Below, one piece after another: positions 49,758-58,679 of a stretch of DNA of 64,000 nt. The DNA is from Coemansia sp. RSA 487. Taxonomy: Eukaryota > Kickxellomycota > Kickxellomycetes > Kickxellales > Kickxellaceae. The position numbers and the translations under genes are program-made. Where the stretch lies: assembly GCA_027577595.1 (NCBI GenBank), contig JANBRJ010000036.1:1-64000 (forward strand). Direction: 5' to 3'. Numbering within the stretch: the first letter of the stretch is position 1; every line of letters starts with the position of its first letter. The notes beneath the pieces are model-generated. The model searched no databases. It was not told where the DNA came from and worked only from the letters and a program-made list of their open reading frames with translations.

Positions 49758-51557
49758 ATGTGGTTATTTGTACGTATAGTTGTGCCGGGTATGCTTGGGC
49801 TGCTTGGCACTGCACATGCAGGAATTCATATTACCAACCCGTGTCCTCGGTTTTCGGACCAATCAGGATGCCCCGAACCGCCAGAGTACATTGGCTATGA
49901 CAACAATATAAACACGCCTATCACCAACTTTTATGACGAGAACCCGATGAGCTTGTGCAGACACACAGAAAAGTGGTCAACCCCGGTGACTACATGGACT
50001 GCTGGCCAGTCAGTCGCCATTGAGTTTGAAATAGAGAACAACACAACACTTGGCGGATTATGCCAGTTTTCAGTATCATACAATGGCGAGGATTTTGCTG
50101 TCATCGACCAAATAGTCGAGGATTGCTTCAAGCAAGGTACCACGTCGTATACGCTTGAGCTGCCAGATACTTTGCCTGCATCCGAAAGCGCGGTGTTTGC
50201 ATGGACTTGGCTGAGTCCCGTCGACCGTGGAGACTTTTACATGAACTGCGCAGATGTAGCAATTAACAACGACAATGGTAGCAAGTCGTACAGCGGTGTC
50301 GCTATGTCGGTCTTTAATTACCCGGGATATCCCGAAATATACGGTAGAGATAATATCGATGGCCCCGGGGTGCACTACTATATGGAAGATGAGGAAATTA
50401 TAGTTGGACCAGGGATGGCCAGGGGGCTTTTTAAGAGAGCCGACGCTAGCGAGGGAGACAAATGTGATGATGCCTCTGTTGAAAACAGTGGCGATTCGTT
50501 GACTGTTGATGGAGGAGATGATTCCTCGATTGCCAATGACGGAGACTCATCTAGCGACTCTAAAAGTCATAAAAAGGGCAGCAACCATAGCAGCGACAGC
50601 AATGAAACTATTTTGCATGATGATGATCCTTCCTCAGATACCTCTGATTACAACGATGACAAGTGCGATGATAGCTATAGCGATGAGGATCTTAGCGAGC
50701 TAAACGACAGCGATTCGATGGATCCCTCTGATTACAGCGACGACAAGTGCGACGATAGCTATACCGAAGATTCTAGCGAAACCGACGACTCTAGCGAGCT
50801 TGGTGATTCAAGCAGCCTGGATGGCGGTGGTATTACCATTGTTGACAGCGACATTAGCAGCAGCAGCGACGACCCTGGCTCCGAGCTTGACAGTTTGGAC
50901 TCAGAATCCAGCTCCGACGATTCATCGGGCATGGATGACTCAAGCCCCACATCTTCTGAAGAGCCGACATCTTCTGAAGAACCAACATCGTCGTCATCTA
51001 CATACCTTGCCAATCCCATCGGCAATAGCAACGAGCCGCCGCTGCTGTGCACGACATCAGCCTCATATGACGTCATTTCAGACATATACTACTCCGGTGT
51101 CTATGCATCTGACGAGTTTGGGTACATGTCGATGTACGCCGAGCTGCTTACTCTGGACTCGTACGACTCTGTTGGGTATGTAACTGAAACTGTTTCCAGC
51201 GAATCCACACTAAGCGATGATCTCGGGGAAATGGAGAGCGACAGTAGCAGCGATGCTTCTTCTTCTTCTTCCAATGGCGAAGATCTTGCAACGGACGAAA
51301 ACGGTTCGCCGTATGTTATGTTCGAGTACAGTTCGCCAGGAGACAATGGGAGCGATTCCGCTGATCCTGCTGTGGCTTCTTTGGATCCGCAAGAAGAAAA
51401 TAACGGCGAATCGCCCACGAGTTCGCCACCTGCAACGCCCTCGGACTCCCTTTCTTCCGCAGCTCCACCGGATAACTCCCAAGATCCACAGCCGTCAGCC
51501 AATGTTAACCAGAATATCGAAGACAATTCACTGTTCATCGGTGGAGGCATCCAGTAA
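49758..51557 (+). CDS. brace-less LPMO-like protein with acidic tail and YYSGVY module (array gene 6)
   Basis: 599 aa. The signal peptide ends AHA (residue 21). The mature chain begins GIHITNPCPRF, so Gly22 stands where the other members have the brace His, and the nearby His24 is two residues out of register. The second brace position is Thr97 (TLGGLCQF). It keeps the Cys pair, FSVSYNG, VFAWTWLSP and GDFYMNCADV. The tail carries two DDKCDDSY motifs. The C-terminal module from 51000 holds EPPLLCT, DIYYSGVYAS, GYVTETV and VMFEYSS, then an extra Pro/Ser-rich end. It pairs with gene 5 in lacking both His but has the module of genes 2-4, so tail and brace loss assort independently. Confidence 0.85.
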   Translation: MWLFVRIVVPGMLGLLGTAHAGIHITNPCPRFSDQSGCPEPPEYIGYDNNINTPITNFYDENPMSLCRHTEKWSTPVTTWTAGQSVAIEFEIENNTTLGGLCQFSVSYNGEDFAVIDQIVEDCFKQGTTSYTLELPDTLPASESAVFAWTWLSPVDRGDFYMNCADVAINNDNGSKSYSGVAMSVFNYPGYPEIYGRDNIDGPGVHYYMEDEEIIVGPGMARGLFKRADASEGDKCDDASVENSGDSLTVDGGDDSSIANDGDSSSDSKSHKKGSNHSSDSNETILHDDDPSSDTSDYNDDKCDDSYSDEDLSELNDSDSMDPSDYSDDKCDDSYTEDSSETDDSSELGDSSSLDGGGITIVDSDISSSSDDPGSELDSLDSESSSDDSSGMDDSSPTSSEEPTSSEEPTSSSSTYLANPIGNSNEPPLLCTTSASYDVISDIYYSGVYASDEFGYMSMYAELLTLDSYDSVGYVTETVSSESTLSDDLGEMESDSSSDASSSSSNGEDLATDENGSPYVMFEYSSPGDNGSDSADPAVASLDPQEENNGESPTSSPPATPSDSLSSAAPPDNSQDPQPSANVNQNIEDNSLFIGGGIQ

Positions 51558-52358
51558 AATACTAGAGTTTTGCAGAACAGTCTGCTATTTTTCAAACCAA
51601 CTGTTTTTCTTTTCCTTTCTTCTCTTCTCACAGTATAGTCGGATTCCCCCACCCACCGCCTTATTCATACGCGGAAAACCGTTGTAAAGTAATAAGAAAA
51701 GATATGAAGATGGAAGGTCATTTAGTCCGATTGGATGCGCTTGACTGTACATGTTCATTTCCTCCCATCAGCAGACATGGTGCTTCTTGTGCAACATACA
51801 TGTCTCCCGCACACCACACAAAGAGTTCCTTTTGCCCATTGGCTCACAATAGCTGCAATGTGTATTATAAGAAAAAAAGACATGTACTGGGCTCACCATG
51901 CGTTGATTTCGTTTGTTGGAACAATGGCGTTTGTGCCATCCATCATTGGACTGCCAAGAGATCAGTGCAGGCTAGCCTGAGACCATTCGCCAGCTCAAGC
52001 AAAAGAAGGCTTCTTTCTGGGGTAGCGGGAATGATTTCCGACCACTAAAAAGGGTATTCATTCGTCTTAATAGCACAGCAGCCTTTTTTGTTCTTAGCCT
52101 CGAAAGACAATCGCAAGTCCATGTAACAAACCGATGATATGAAATTCTGTAGTCATATTCTATCCGCATACCAAAGGGATATAAAAGAGCCTTGTTCCGA
52201 ATGGAGAGCATTTTCTTGTCCCGTTTTTCGTCGAATTTCTTCCATATCCTTTTTTTTCTTCCAAAACATCTTACGAAAAACACCTTACGCTGGTCGTAAT
52301 ACCCGTACATATACACCCCCTTTCCTTGACGCTTCTTGTAACGACATAAGAACCAAAA
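51558..52358. other. upstream of array gene 7
   Basis: 0.8 kb. The promoter contains the inverted-repeat motif at 52285-52300. Frames in 51704-52048 have no family support. Confidence 0.5.
52285..52300 (+). promoter_or_regulatory. inverted-repeat promoter motif (TACG-N5-CGTA), gene 7
   Basis: TTACGCTGGTCGTAAT, about 60 bp before the ATG of array gene 7. The half sites TACG and CGTA are inverted around CTGGT. The same motif precedes genes 8 and 9 at similar distance but was not seen before genes 1-6. Confidence 0.5.
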
Positions 52359-53591
52359 ATGAAGTTTGCTTTCGCTGCTACGACTCTTCTTGCTGGCCTG
52401 GCTGCCGGCCACATTTCGTTGATCAGTCCGTGCCCCCGGTACTCTTCTGTGGGTACAGACTGCCCTGCAGTTCCCTCGGGCCAGACTATCGACACGCAAA
52501 TGAATGCCCCCATCAGCTCGGTGACGCTGGGCACGCACGAGCCATTGTGCAAGCACACTGTTCCATGGCCCAAGCCTGCCGCCACATGGAAGGCCGGCGA
52601 ATCCATCACCGTCAAGTTCAACCCCAACGCTGCCATCCACAGCGGCGGTGACATGGAGTTCTCCATCTCCTACGATGGCGGCAAGACCTTTGCCGTCATC
52701 TACCAAGTGCTTCGCTATGCATTCCTCAACGGCAAGCCGTCGGGGCTGACTAACACAGCTCAGGTCCTGGAGTACACCTTCACGCTTCCCAAGGAGCTGC
52801 CCAACTCTGACAGCGCTGTCTTTGCATGGACTTGGGTCAATGCATCAGGAAATCGCGAGTTCTATATGAACTGTGCTGATGTTGCCATCACCGGCTCGAC
52901 CTCCAAGTCATACACTGCCAAGGAGGTCACCATTGCCAACTATCCAGGATACCCGACTATCCCCGAGTTCAACGGCGACTATGACACTGGCATCAACTAC
53001 TACACTACCGACGCCAAGAATGTCACTGTATCGCCGAGCGGAAGCAGCAGCTCCGGCGGTGGCAGCTCTGCCTATTCGTCAGCTGATTCATCGGCCGGAT
53101 CGTCGTCTGCTGCTGCAGGCTCCGACGGCAGCGGATCGTCCTCCGCTGCTGCTGGTGGAGGCGCCTACTCTACTGACGCCGCTGCCCCAGTCTCTAGCGC
53201 TCCTGCTGCAAGCGGCAGTGGTGGTAGCTATTCTACCGCTGCTGCTGACACTGCTTCCAGTGCTGCAACTGCGACTGCCGATGCTGGCACCTACGCTACC
53301 GACCCTGCTGCTGCTGCATCTGGCTCTGACGACCCGCGCAATGCTCAAGATGCTGCATCTGATGCGGCTGTCGCGACCACTACTGACGCCGCTGCTGGCG
53401 CCTCTGGTGCTGCCGACGCTACTGGCACAACTGGTTCCTCCGATGGTGGCGAATGCACCAGCGGGCTGATGCGCTGCTCGGGAACTGGCTACCAGATCTG
53501 CAACGGCGGCAAATGGAGCTCTGTCTACTCTTGCGGTGTCGGTGACACATGTAAGGGCGAGGACGGCCACATTTACTGCGGCTGGCCCTAA
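52359..53591 (+). CDS. AA11-like LPMO with CBM19-like module (array gene 7)
   Basis: 410 aa. A 17-residue signal peptide ends LAAG, giving mature H18 (HISLISPCPRY). H94 lies in IHSGGDMEF and the axial Tyr169 in GNREFYMNCADV, so the copper site is complete. The catalytic domain runs to about residue 225. A Ser/Ala/Gly/Thr-rich linker (226-360) follows, then a six-Cys CBM19-like chitin-binding module (about 363-410, GYQICNGGKW, ending YCGWP). It should be a secreted chitin-active oxygenase anchored to chitin by the CBM. It lacks the AA11 Cys pair. It is closest to gene 8 with long stretches of identical DNA, including 52821-52939. Confidence 0.9.
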   Translation: MKFAFAATTLLAGLAAGHISLISPCPRYSSVGTDCPAVPSGQTIDTQMNAPISSVTLGTHEPLCKHTVPWPKPAATWKAGESITVKFNPNAAIHSGGDMEFSISYDGGKTFAVIYQVLRYAFLNGKPSGLTNTAQVLEYTFTLPKELPNSDSAVFAWTWVNASGNREFYMNCADVAITGSTSKSYTAKEVTIANYPGYPTIPEFNGDYDTGINYYTTDAKNVTVSPSGSSSSGGGSSAYSSADSSAGSSSAAAGSDGSGSSSAAAGGGAYSTDAAAPVSSAPAASGSGGSYSTAAADTASSAATATADAGTYATDPAAAASGSDDPRNAQDAASDAAVATTTDAAAGASGAADATGTTGSSDGGECTSGLMRCSGTGYQICNGGKWSSVYSCGVGDTCKGEDGHIYCGWP

Positions 53592-53795
53592 GCGTTTTTT
53601 TTTCTTTCCTTCCTCTCCCCTACTTTATCTCTTTTGTGATTTAGTTCAAATTCGACGCAATTAGCTCATCTGCCTTTCCACAGTTCAGCTCTGCAACCAA
53701 GTGGAACAACCATGTTGAAGTGAAAATAATGTTAATAGCGAAAATGGCGAATTTTTTTAGCCATATCCACACAATTGTTTTTTTCTTCTGTCAGT

Positions 53796-54760
53796 TCAGT
53801 CTATAAAAAGGATGTGTATGTATGCGCGCCAAACGGTGAAAGGTTTGCGGTGGCAATAATGTATTTTGCGTTTTAAGGAAAAGTTGTTTGTGTCGGTTGG
53901 CGTTATATTTGCGCTTAGAAGCAAGTAAAAACTGGGCTTTGTGGAGAAAGCTGTTCGCTGCTACACGCCTATTATTTCACACTACAATGGATTGGCTTCT
54001 CAGGCCCTGCCTGTGCTTTCAATGTGGCTAGTTAAAATCGATATTAATGAAACCTAGCAATCCGAAGAAATACCACTTACTACCTTGAACAAGAACCCGA
54101 CGGTAGTGCTGGCACACATCAAGAAGGGCCTATGTAAAGCATTCAACGGCCTGACTATAGCAGTATCAGCACTACACAGGCATTTGGTTGGAAAGTGCTG
54201 TCTACCAACGAGAGAAGATGAAAGAAGTGCTCTGCCACGGGCTCCTTGAGTGCACCAACGAACTATGTATGGGGCCCGCGGAAGTGGATGGTGTTTTGAC
54301 TCCTCGTTCATGCATGTACAACCAAGCTCTCGCTGCCGTTCTCAGTTTTAGGCATGTTTTCCATGGCCTTCATGATCACGATAAGACTCCAGAGCGTTTC
54401 TATCGCAGTCGACCTGTTGCCATTGCTACCACCAGCGAACAGCAGCCCAAGAAGAAAGAGAAGACGACAGCAGCAAATCTTAACTCTAGGATAGGATGTT
54501 GATGCTGATGTTGTCCCTTTTGCAGGTAAGGTGCTCGAATCAGAGCTGAAGAGATAAACACCCGTGGCTGCTTTTTGACAATGATACTAATCATTTATGC
54601 TTTCTCTTGTGTGTTTTCCTATTTTGCACTGACGCGTGTGCCATGTCTACGCAAACGACTTTTCTTGGAACGCAAAGTACGTTATCGCCACCACAAACCT
54701 TTCGCCATTCGACGCGTATACATCCTTCTTATTCGATGCAACTAGTTTTGTACAGCACAG
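53796..54760. mobile_element. Tc1/mariner-type inverted-repeat element, copy 2
   Basis: About 965 bp. Its right end (54640-54760) and left end (about 53796-53900, partly eroded) match the terminal repeats of the element at 36191-36911, and its interior shares long blocks with it. A TA follows the right end. It carries about 250 bp not present in copy 1 (about 54060-54480), in which one frame reads a helix-turn-helix-like GLTIAVSALHRHLVGKC, as in the N-terminus of IS630/Tc1-type transposases. It is a decayed internal-deletion relative. It lies between array genes 7 and 8. Confidence 0.75.
54082..54250 (+). pseudogene. IS630/Tc1-type transposase N-terminal fragment
   Basis: The frame from about 54082 reads NPTVVLAHIKKG, then GLTIAVSALHRHLVGKC. 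The S-x-L-x-RHL-x-x-KC pattern recalls the second helix-turn-helix of fungal Tc1-like transposases. No DDE catalytic domain follows. It sits inside the second inverted-repeat element. Confidence 0.4.
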
Positions 54761-54926
54761 TACTTAGATGTTAAAAATGGAGTGAAACAATATAAATGGT
54801 ATAAACATTTAAGAAAACACGTGCACGCCATCCCCTGACTGATTGTACTTCTGGTAAACCTGTGTCGCTCATCCCCCCTATAGTCAGCAGGGCTTATGCC
54901 CTCTTCATGCAGATTCTCCTATGAAG

Positions 54927-54949
54927 TATATATATATATATATATATAT
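54927..54949. repeat. (TA)n microsatellite
   Basis: About 11-12 TA units in the spacer before array gene 8. Confidence 0.9.
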
Positions 54950-55487
54950 GCGTGATTAGTGCACCAAAATTAGATGTTAGTTTACCGGTCACTCTTAAAC
55001 AATATGATAGTGTGAGTTGTAAAAATAACCTTTATCCGGGCCAGCATCTCTTTTTATTTTGGCTGGAGCGATGAGGGTATAAGACTTTATAATTCGACAA
55101 CCCACATATCTCCTCATAGTAAAACCAGCTTTCAATGCAAATATGCATTATAGCTGAGACCATTTAACAAAAGAAAGGCGGTTCATTAAGCAATGTATTT
55201 ACCGATAATCAAAAAGCCATTACGCTCTACTGCCGCAACACATCTTTCGGCCATTCTTTTTCTACTATCTACATATGACTAGGAATTCTAAAGTTAGCTT
55301 ATATAACGCATATGACAGAATGATTACGCGATTCCATCTACGGATCACAAGGGAGATGATGGGCTTGCTTATAAAAGAATCGAGCGCTGAATGCAAAATA
55401 AACCTTGCATTTCTGATTACTTTTGCAAACTCCTTCCACTTCATTCCATTTCTCCTAGTAGCCCAACATCATAAAATACGTTTATTC

Positions 55488-55504
55488 TTACGCTGGACGT
55501 AATT
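55488..55504 (+). promoter_or_regulatory. inverted-repeat promoter motif (TACG-N5-CGTA), gene 8
   Basis: TTACGCTGGACGTAATT, about 77 bp before the ATG of array gene 8. It has the same half sites as before genes 7 and 9. Confidence 0.5.
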
Positions 55505-55580
55505 ACCTTACACCCTTCCTTATTTCACGCTTTATTTAACTACATAAATAACGATAGACTTTCAAAATAGTATCAAGATA

Positions 55581-56531
55581 ATGAAGTTCATCTTCGCATA
55601 CACTGTACTTCTCGCTGGCCTGGCTGCTGGCCACATTTCGTTGATCAGCCCGTGCCCCCGGTACTCCTCGATTGGTATAAACTGCCCCGCTCTTCCTGCT
55701 GGCCAGAAACTTGACACACAAATGAATGCCCCCATCAGCTCCGTAACACTCAATACGCATGTAGCGCTTTGCAAGTACACTGTTCCATGGCCCACGCCTG
55801 CCGCCACATGGAAGGCCGGCGAATCCGTCACCATCAAGTTCAATCCCGACGCTGCCATCCACAGCGGTGGCGACATGGAGTTCTCCATCTCCTACGATGG
55901 CGGCAAGACCTTTGCCGTCATCTACCAAGTGCTTCGCTATGCATTCTTAAAGGGCAAGCCTGCATCAGTCACGAATACTGCAGAGGTTCTCCAATACACC
56001 TTCACGCTTCCCAAGGAGCTGCCCAACTCTGACCACGCAGTATTTGCATGGACTTGGGTCAATGCATCAGGAAATCGCGAGTTCTATATGAACTGTGCTG
56101 ATGTTGCCATCACCGGCTCGACCTCCAAGTCATACACTGCCAAGGAGGTCACCATTGCCAATTACCCAGGATACCCGACCATTGCTGAATTCAATGGCAA
56201 CTATGACACCGGTATCCAATACTACACTACCAACTACAAGAAAATTACAGTGTCGCCTAGCGGAACAACAGACTCGGGAACTGGTGGCAACCCACCTGAT
56301 TCATCAACCACCCACACGCCCTTAGCACCCGTCTCCAAGACAATCCATGATGATACTAACAATAGAAATGATTCTGGCGGTGGTGCATGCACTGCTGGTT
56401 TAATGCAGTGCTCGGGAGCCGGATACAAGGTCTGTAGCAATGGAGCATGGAGCGCTGTGCTTCCCTGCGGCACTGGTACTGTGTGCCAGGGTACTGGCGG
56501 AAACATCTACTGCGGCTGGCCCAAGAAGTGA
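55581..56531 (+). CDS. AA11-like LPMO with CBM19-like module, short linker (array gene 8)
   Basis: 316 aa, the shortest of the array. The signal peptide ends LAAG and the mature chain starts at H18 (HISLISPCPRY). H94 lies in IHSGGDMEF and the Tyr in GNREFYMNCADV, so the brace is complete. A linker of about 35 residues (Thr/Ser/Pro/Asp) follows, then a CBM19-like module (GGACTAGLMQCSGAGY to YCGWPKK). It is nearly identical to gene 7 over much of the catalytic domain DNA, pointing to recent duplication or conversion. The linker is far shorter and composed differently, so linkers evolve faster than the domains. It is a secreted chitin-active oxygenase by family. Confidence 0.9.
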   Translation: MKFIFAYTVLLAGLAAGHISLISPCPRYSSIGINCPALPAGQKLDTQMNAPISSVTLNTHVALCKYTVPWPTPAATWKAGESVTIKFNPDAAIHSGGDMEFSISYDGGKTFAVIYQVLRYAFLKGKPASVTNTAEVLQYTFTLPKELPNSDHAVFAWTWVNASGNREFYMNCADVAITGSTSKSYTAKEVTIANYPGYPTIAEFNGNYDTGIQYYTTNYKKITVSPSGTTDSGTGGNPPDSSTTHTPLAPVSKTIHDDTNNRNDSGGGACTAGLMQCSGAGYKVCSNGAWSAVLPCGTGTVCQGTGGNIYCGWPKK

Positions 56532-57411
56532 TGCTTTTCTTCTTTTTTTCATAGCCCGAAAATACTTGTATTGTCAAATTTGATATGTCTTTGTGCTGCA
56601 AACATAGTTTCTTTGTGGGGCGGTTTGTAATGCACTTTCCTTCTGCTCAATAATCTATTTTCGCTTCCTTTCACTTTTCACACATTTTAACGCCGTCGAA
56701 TTGTCTTCCCCCCCCCAAGAGAAAAATGAAAGAAAAGGAAAAAAAGAAGATTATATGGTTCATTACAACATCGTGCATCCCAGGTCTTGCTAAGCATAAT
56801 GCATGCAGATGAACTGGGAGTGACGAACGATCGGCAATGCAACCTAATCAAATTAAAAACTGGTTTCTTGTCGGAGTGGCTGGGGGCTCCTACTACACGT
56901 ATTGTCCCGGCCATGCTCACTACTGCGATCTACCGCGCATATATTCCCCATCCCCTTTCAGCGTGGAAAGGTAAAAGGTAACAAATAACACAAAGGAGCA
57001 ATAAGAGGGAGGAGTTATATTCACATTTATTATTTTAAGCTCATACTGGCAGACGATTTACCTAAAAGCGCTAACAATAGGTCATAGTCATGGATTAAGA
57101 GACCACATGTAAAGTGCAAAAATAAATGCTCGTGATTGTGCTAGCATGCAATACAGCCGAGTCAATTGGAAGAAAAAAGTGGGAAAAAAGAGGGATGAGA
57201 AATCCGCTTATATAAACCGTGACAGGAAGAGAAATGGATCTTAAAATATATGGCCCCCTTTCTGTATCCACCATATTCGGTTCGCCATTTTTCCTCTTTT
57301 ATTTTCTTTATCCACCTAACGACATTTTTCCATATTATCCGCTAGACTACGCTGGTCGTACATATTTTCCTCTCTTTTTTTTGAAGAAAGAGCCCTTAAT
57401 CATTATTGAAC
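56532..57411. other. upstream of array gene 9
   Basis: 0.88 kb. It contains the inverted-repeat promoter motif at 57346-57363. Short frames at 56687-56981 have no family support. Confidence 0.5.
57346..57363 (+). promoter_or_regulatory. inverted-repeat promoter motif (TACG-N5-CGTA), gene 9
   Basis: ACTACGCTGGTCGTACAT, about 49 bp before the ATG of array gene 9. It is shared with genes 7 and 8. Confidence 0.5.
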
Positions 57412-58605
57412 ATGTTTTATACAAAAAGTGTTTGCATTGCAGCACTGGCTGCCTCGGCTGCAGCACATATGGCATTGCTCTTCCCATGTCCTCGCTACTC
57501 GCCCAAAAGCAAGGATTGTCCGGCCCTCCCCGCAGGCCAGCAGCTCGACTACTCCATGACATCACCTATTGGTACAAACGATCCCCTGTGCAAGCACACT
57601 GTCCCGTACGCGAAGCCAAGCGAAACATGGACTGCAGGCCAGTCCATTACTATCACATTCGAGGGAAGCGCCATCCATGGCGGCGGACATTGCCAGTGGT
57701 CGATATCGTACGATGGTGGGAAAACTTTTGTTGTCTTGTACCAAGTGCTCGGAAACTGCTTCACTGGTAACAGTGGTGGAGCTAACGCTGGCTACCCATA
57801 TACCTTTAAGCTGCCGTCAGATTTGCCGTCATCGGACCACGCTGTATTTGCGTGGTCCTGGGTCAATGCAGTCGGCAACCGCGAGTTCTATATGAATTGT
57901 GCTGATGTTGCTATCAAGGGCAGCAGCGCTACATCGTTTAGCGGCAAAGAGATGGTCATTGCCAACCATGCTGGATATCCAACAATTCCTGAGTTCAGTG
58001 GCAACCCAAAAACCGGGGAGAATTATTACACTGGTGCCAAAACTATTACTGTTACTGCTAGTGGTAGCTCCTCCGGTGGTGGTGGTGGCGGTAGCTCCGA
58101 CTCTGCCTCTGCTGCTGCTCCTAGTGACAATTACGGCAGTGGTGACAGTGAGTCGTTGGATATGAATTCACCGCTTGGTCATGTTGCTTATGGTGGTTTT
58201 CCATCGGATTCAGTGTCGTCGGCTCCCGTGGTACCGCCGCCAAACGATGATAGCATGTCGCAGGCACAAGCAAGTGATGATGAACAACCGTCAATACTTA
58301 TAGATAGCGATCTCCCTAGCCCGGGTGCTTCTGATGCTGATTATGGCCCTGACGATGGGGGTTCTAGCATTGACGATGGGGGTCCTAGCATTGACGATGG
58401 CGACCCCAGCGGTGGAAGCAGTGCTGCTGCTTCTGCTGGTGGTACTACTGGCGGTAGTGGTGCATGCTCTCCGGATGGCCAGATGGTCTGTGCATCCTCG
58501 GGCTACCAGATCTGTAACCACGGCAGTTGGACTGCAACGTTGCCATGCGCTCCGGGAACTGCATGCAAGGCAGCTGGCTCGTCCATCATTTGTGACTTTG
58601 CTTGA
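57412..58605 (+). CDS. AA11-like LPMO, Cys-pair form, with CBM19-like module (array gene 9)
   Basis: 397 aa. The frame opens at a TTG, and the ATG at 57412 gives a signal peptide ending SAAA and mature H19 (HMALLFPCPRY). The second His is H89 in IHGGGHCQW, followed by the AA11-type Cys pair (GGHCQW, VLGNCF). The axial Tyr is in GNREFYMNCADV. Of the nine it looks closest to canonical AA11 enzymes (HM start, HGGG-x-C). A Ser/Gly/Asp-rich linker with repeated DDGGxSI units precedes a C-terminal CBM19-like module (SGACSPDGQMVC to IICDFA). It is a secreted chitin-active oxygenase by family. Confidence 0.9.
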   Translation: MFYTKSVCIAALAASAAAHMALLFPCPRYSPKSKDCPALPAGQQLDYSMTSPIGTNDPLCKHTVPYAKPSETWTAGQSITITFEGSAIHGGGHCQWSISYDGGKTFVVLYQVLGNCFTGNSGGANAGYPYTFKLPSDLPSSDHAVFAWSWVNAVGNREFYMNCADVAIKGSSATSFSGKEMVIANHAGYPTIPEFSGNPKTGENYYTGAKTITVTASGSSSGGGGGGSSDSASAAAPSDNYGSGDSESLDMNSPLGHVAYGGFPSDSVSSAPVVPPPNDDSMSQAQASDDEQPSILIDSDLPSPGASDADYGPDDGGSSIDDGGPSIDDGDPSGGSSAAASAGGTTGGSGACSPDGQMVCASSGYQICNHGSWTATLPCAPGTACKAAGSSIICDFA

Positions 58606-58679
58606 TTAAACCAGAATCAACCTTGCATCATTATTATCTATGTGCTTTTTTGTGGAATTGTAACGATATGGATACAATT

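Larger units (their letters stand above)
54761..55580. other. upstream of array gene 8
   Basis: 0.8 kb with a (TA)n microsatellite (54927-54949) and the inverted-repeat promoter motif at 55488-55504. No gene was recognised. Confidence 0.5.

Noticed and set aside
49780-49860. His24 of array gene 6 as a possible brace His
   Set aside because: It is two residues out of register with the mature N-terminus of the other members, and the second brace His is also absent, so a working brace is unlikely.
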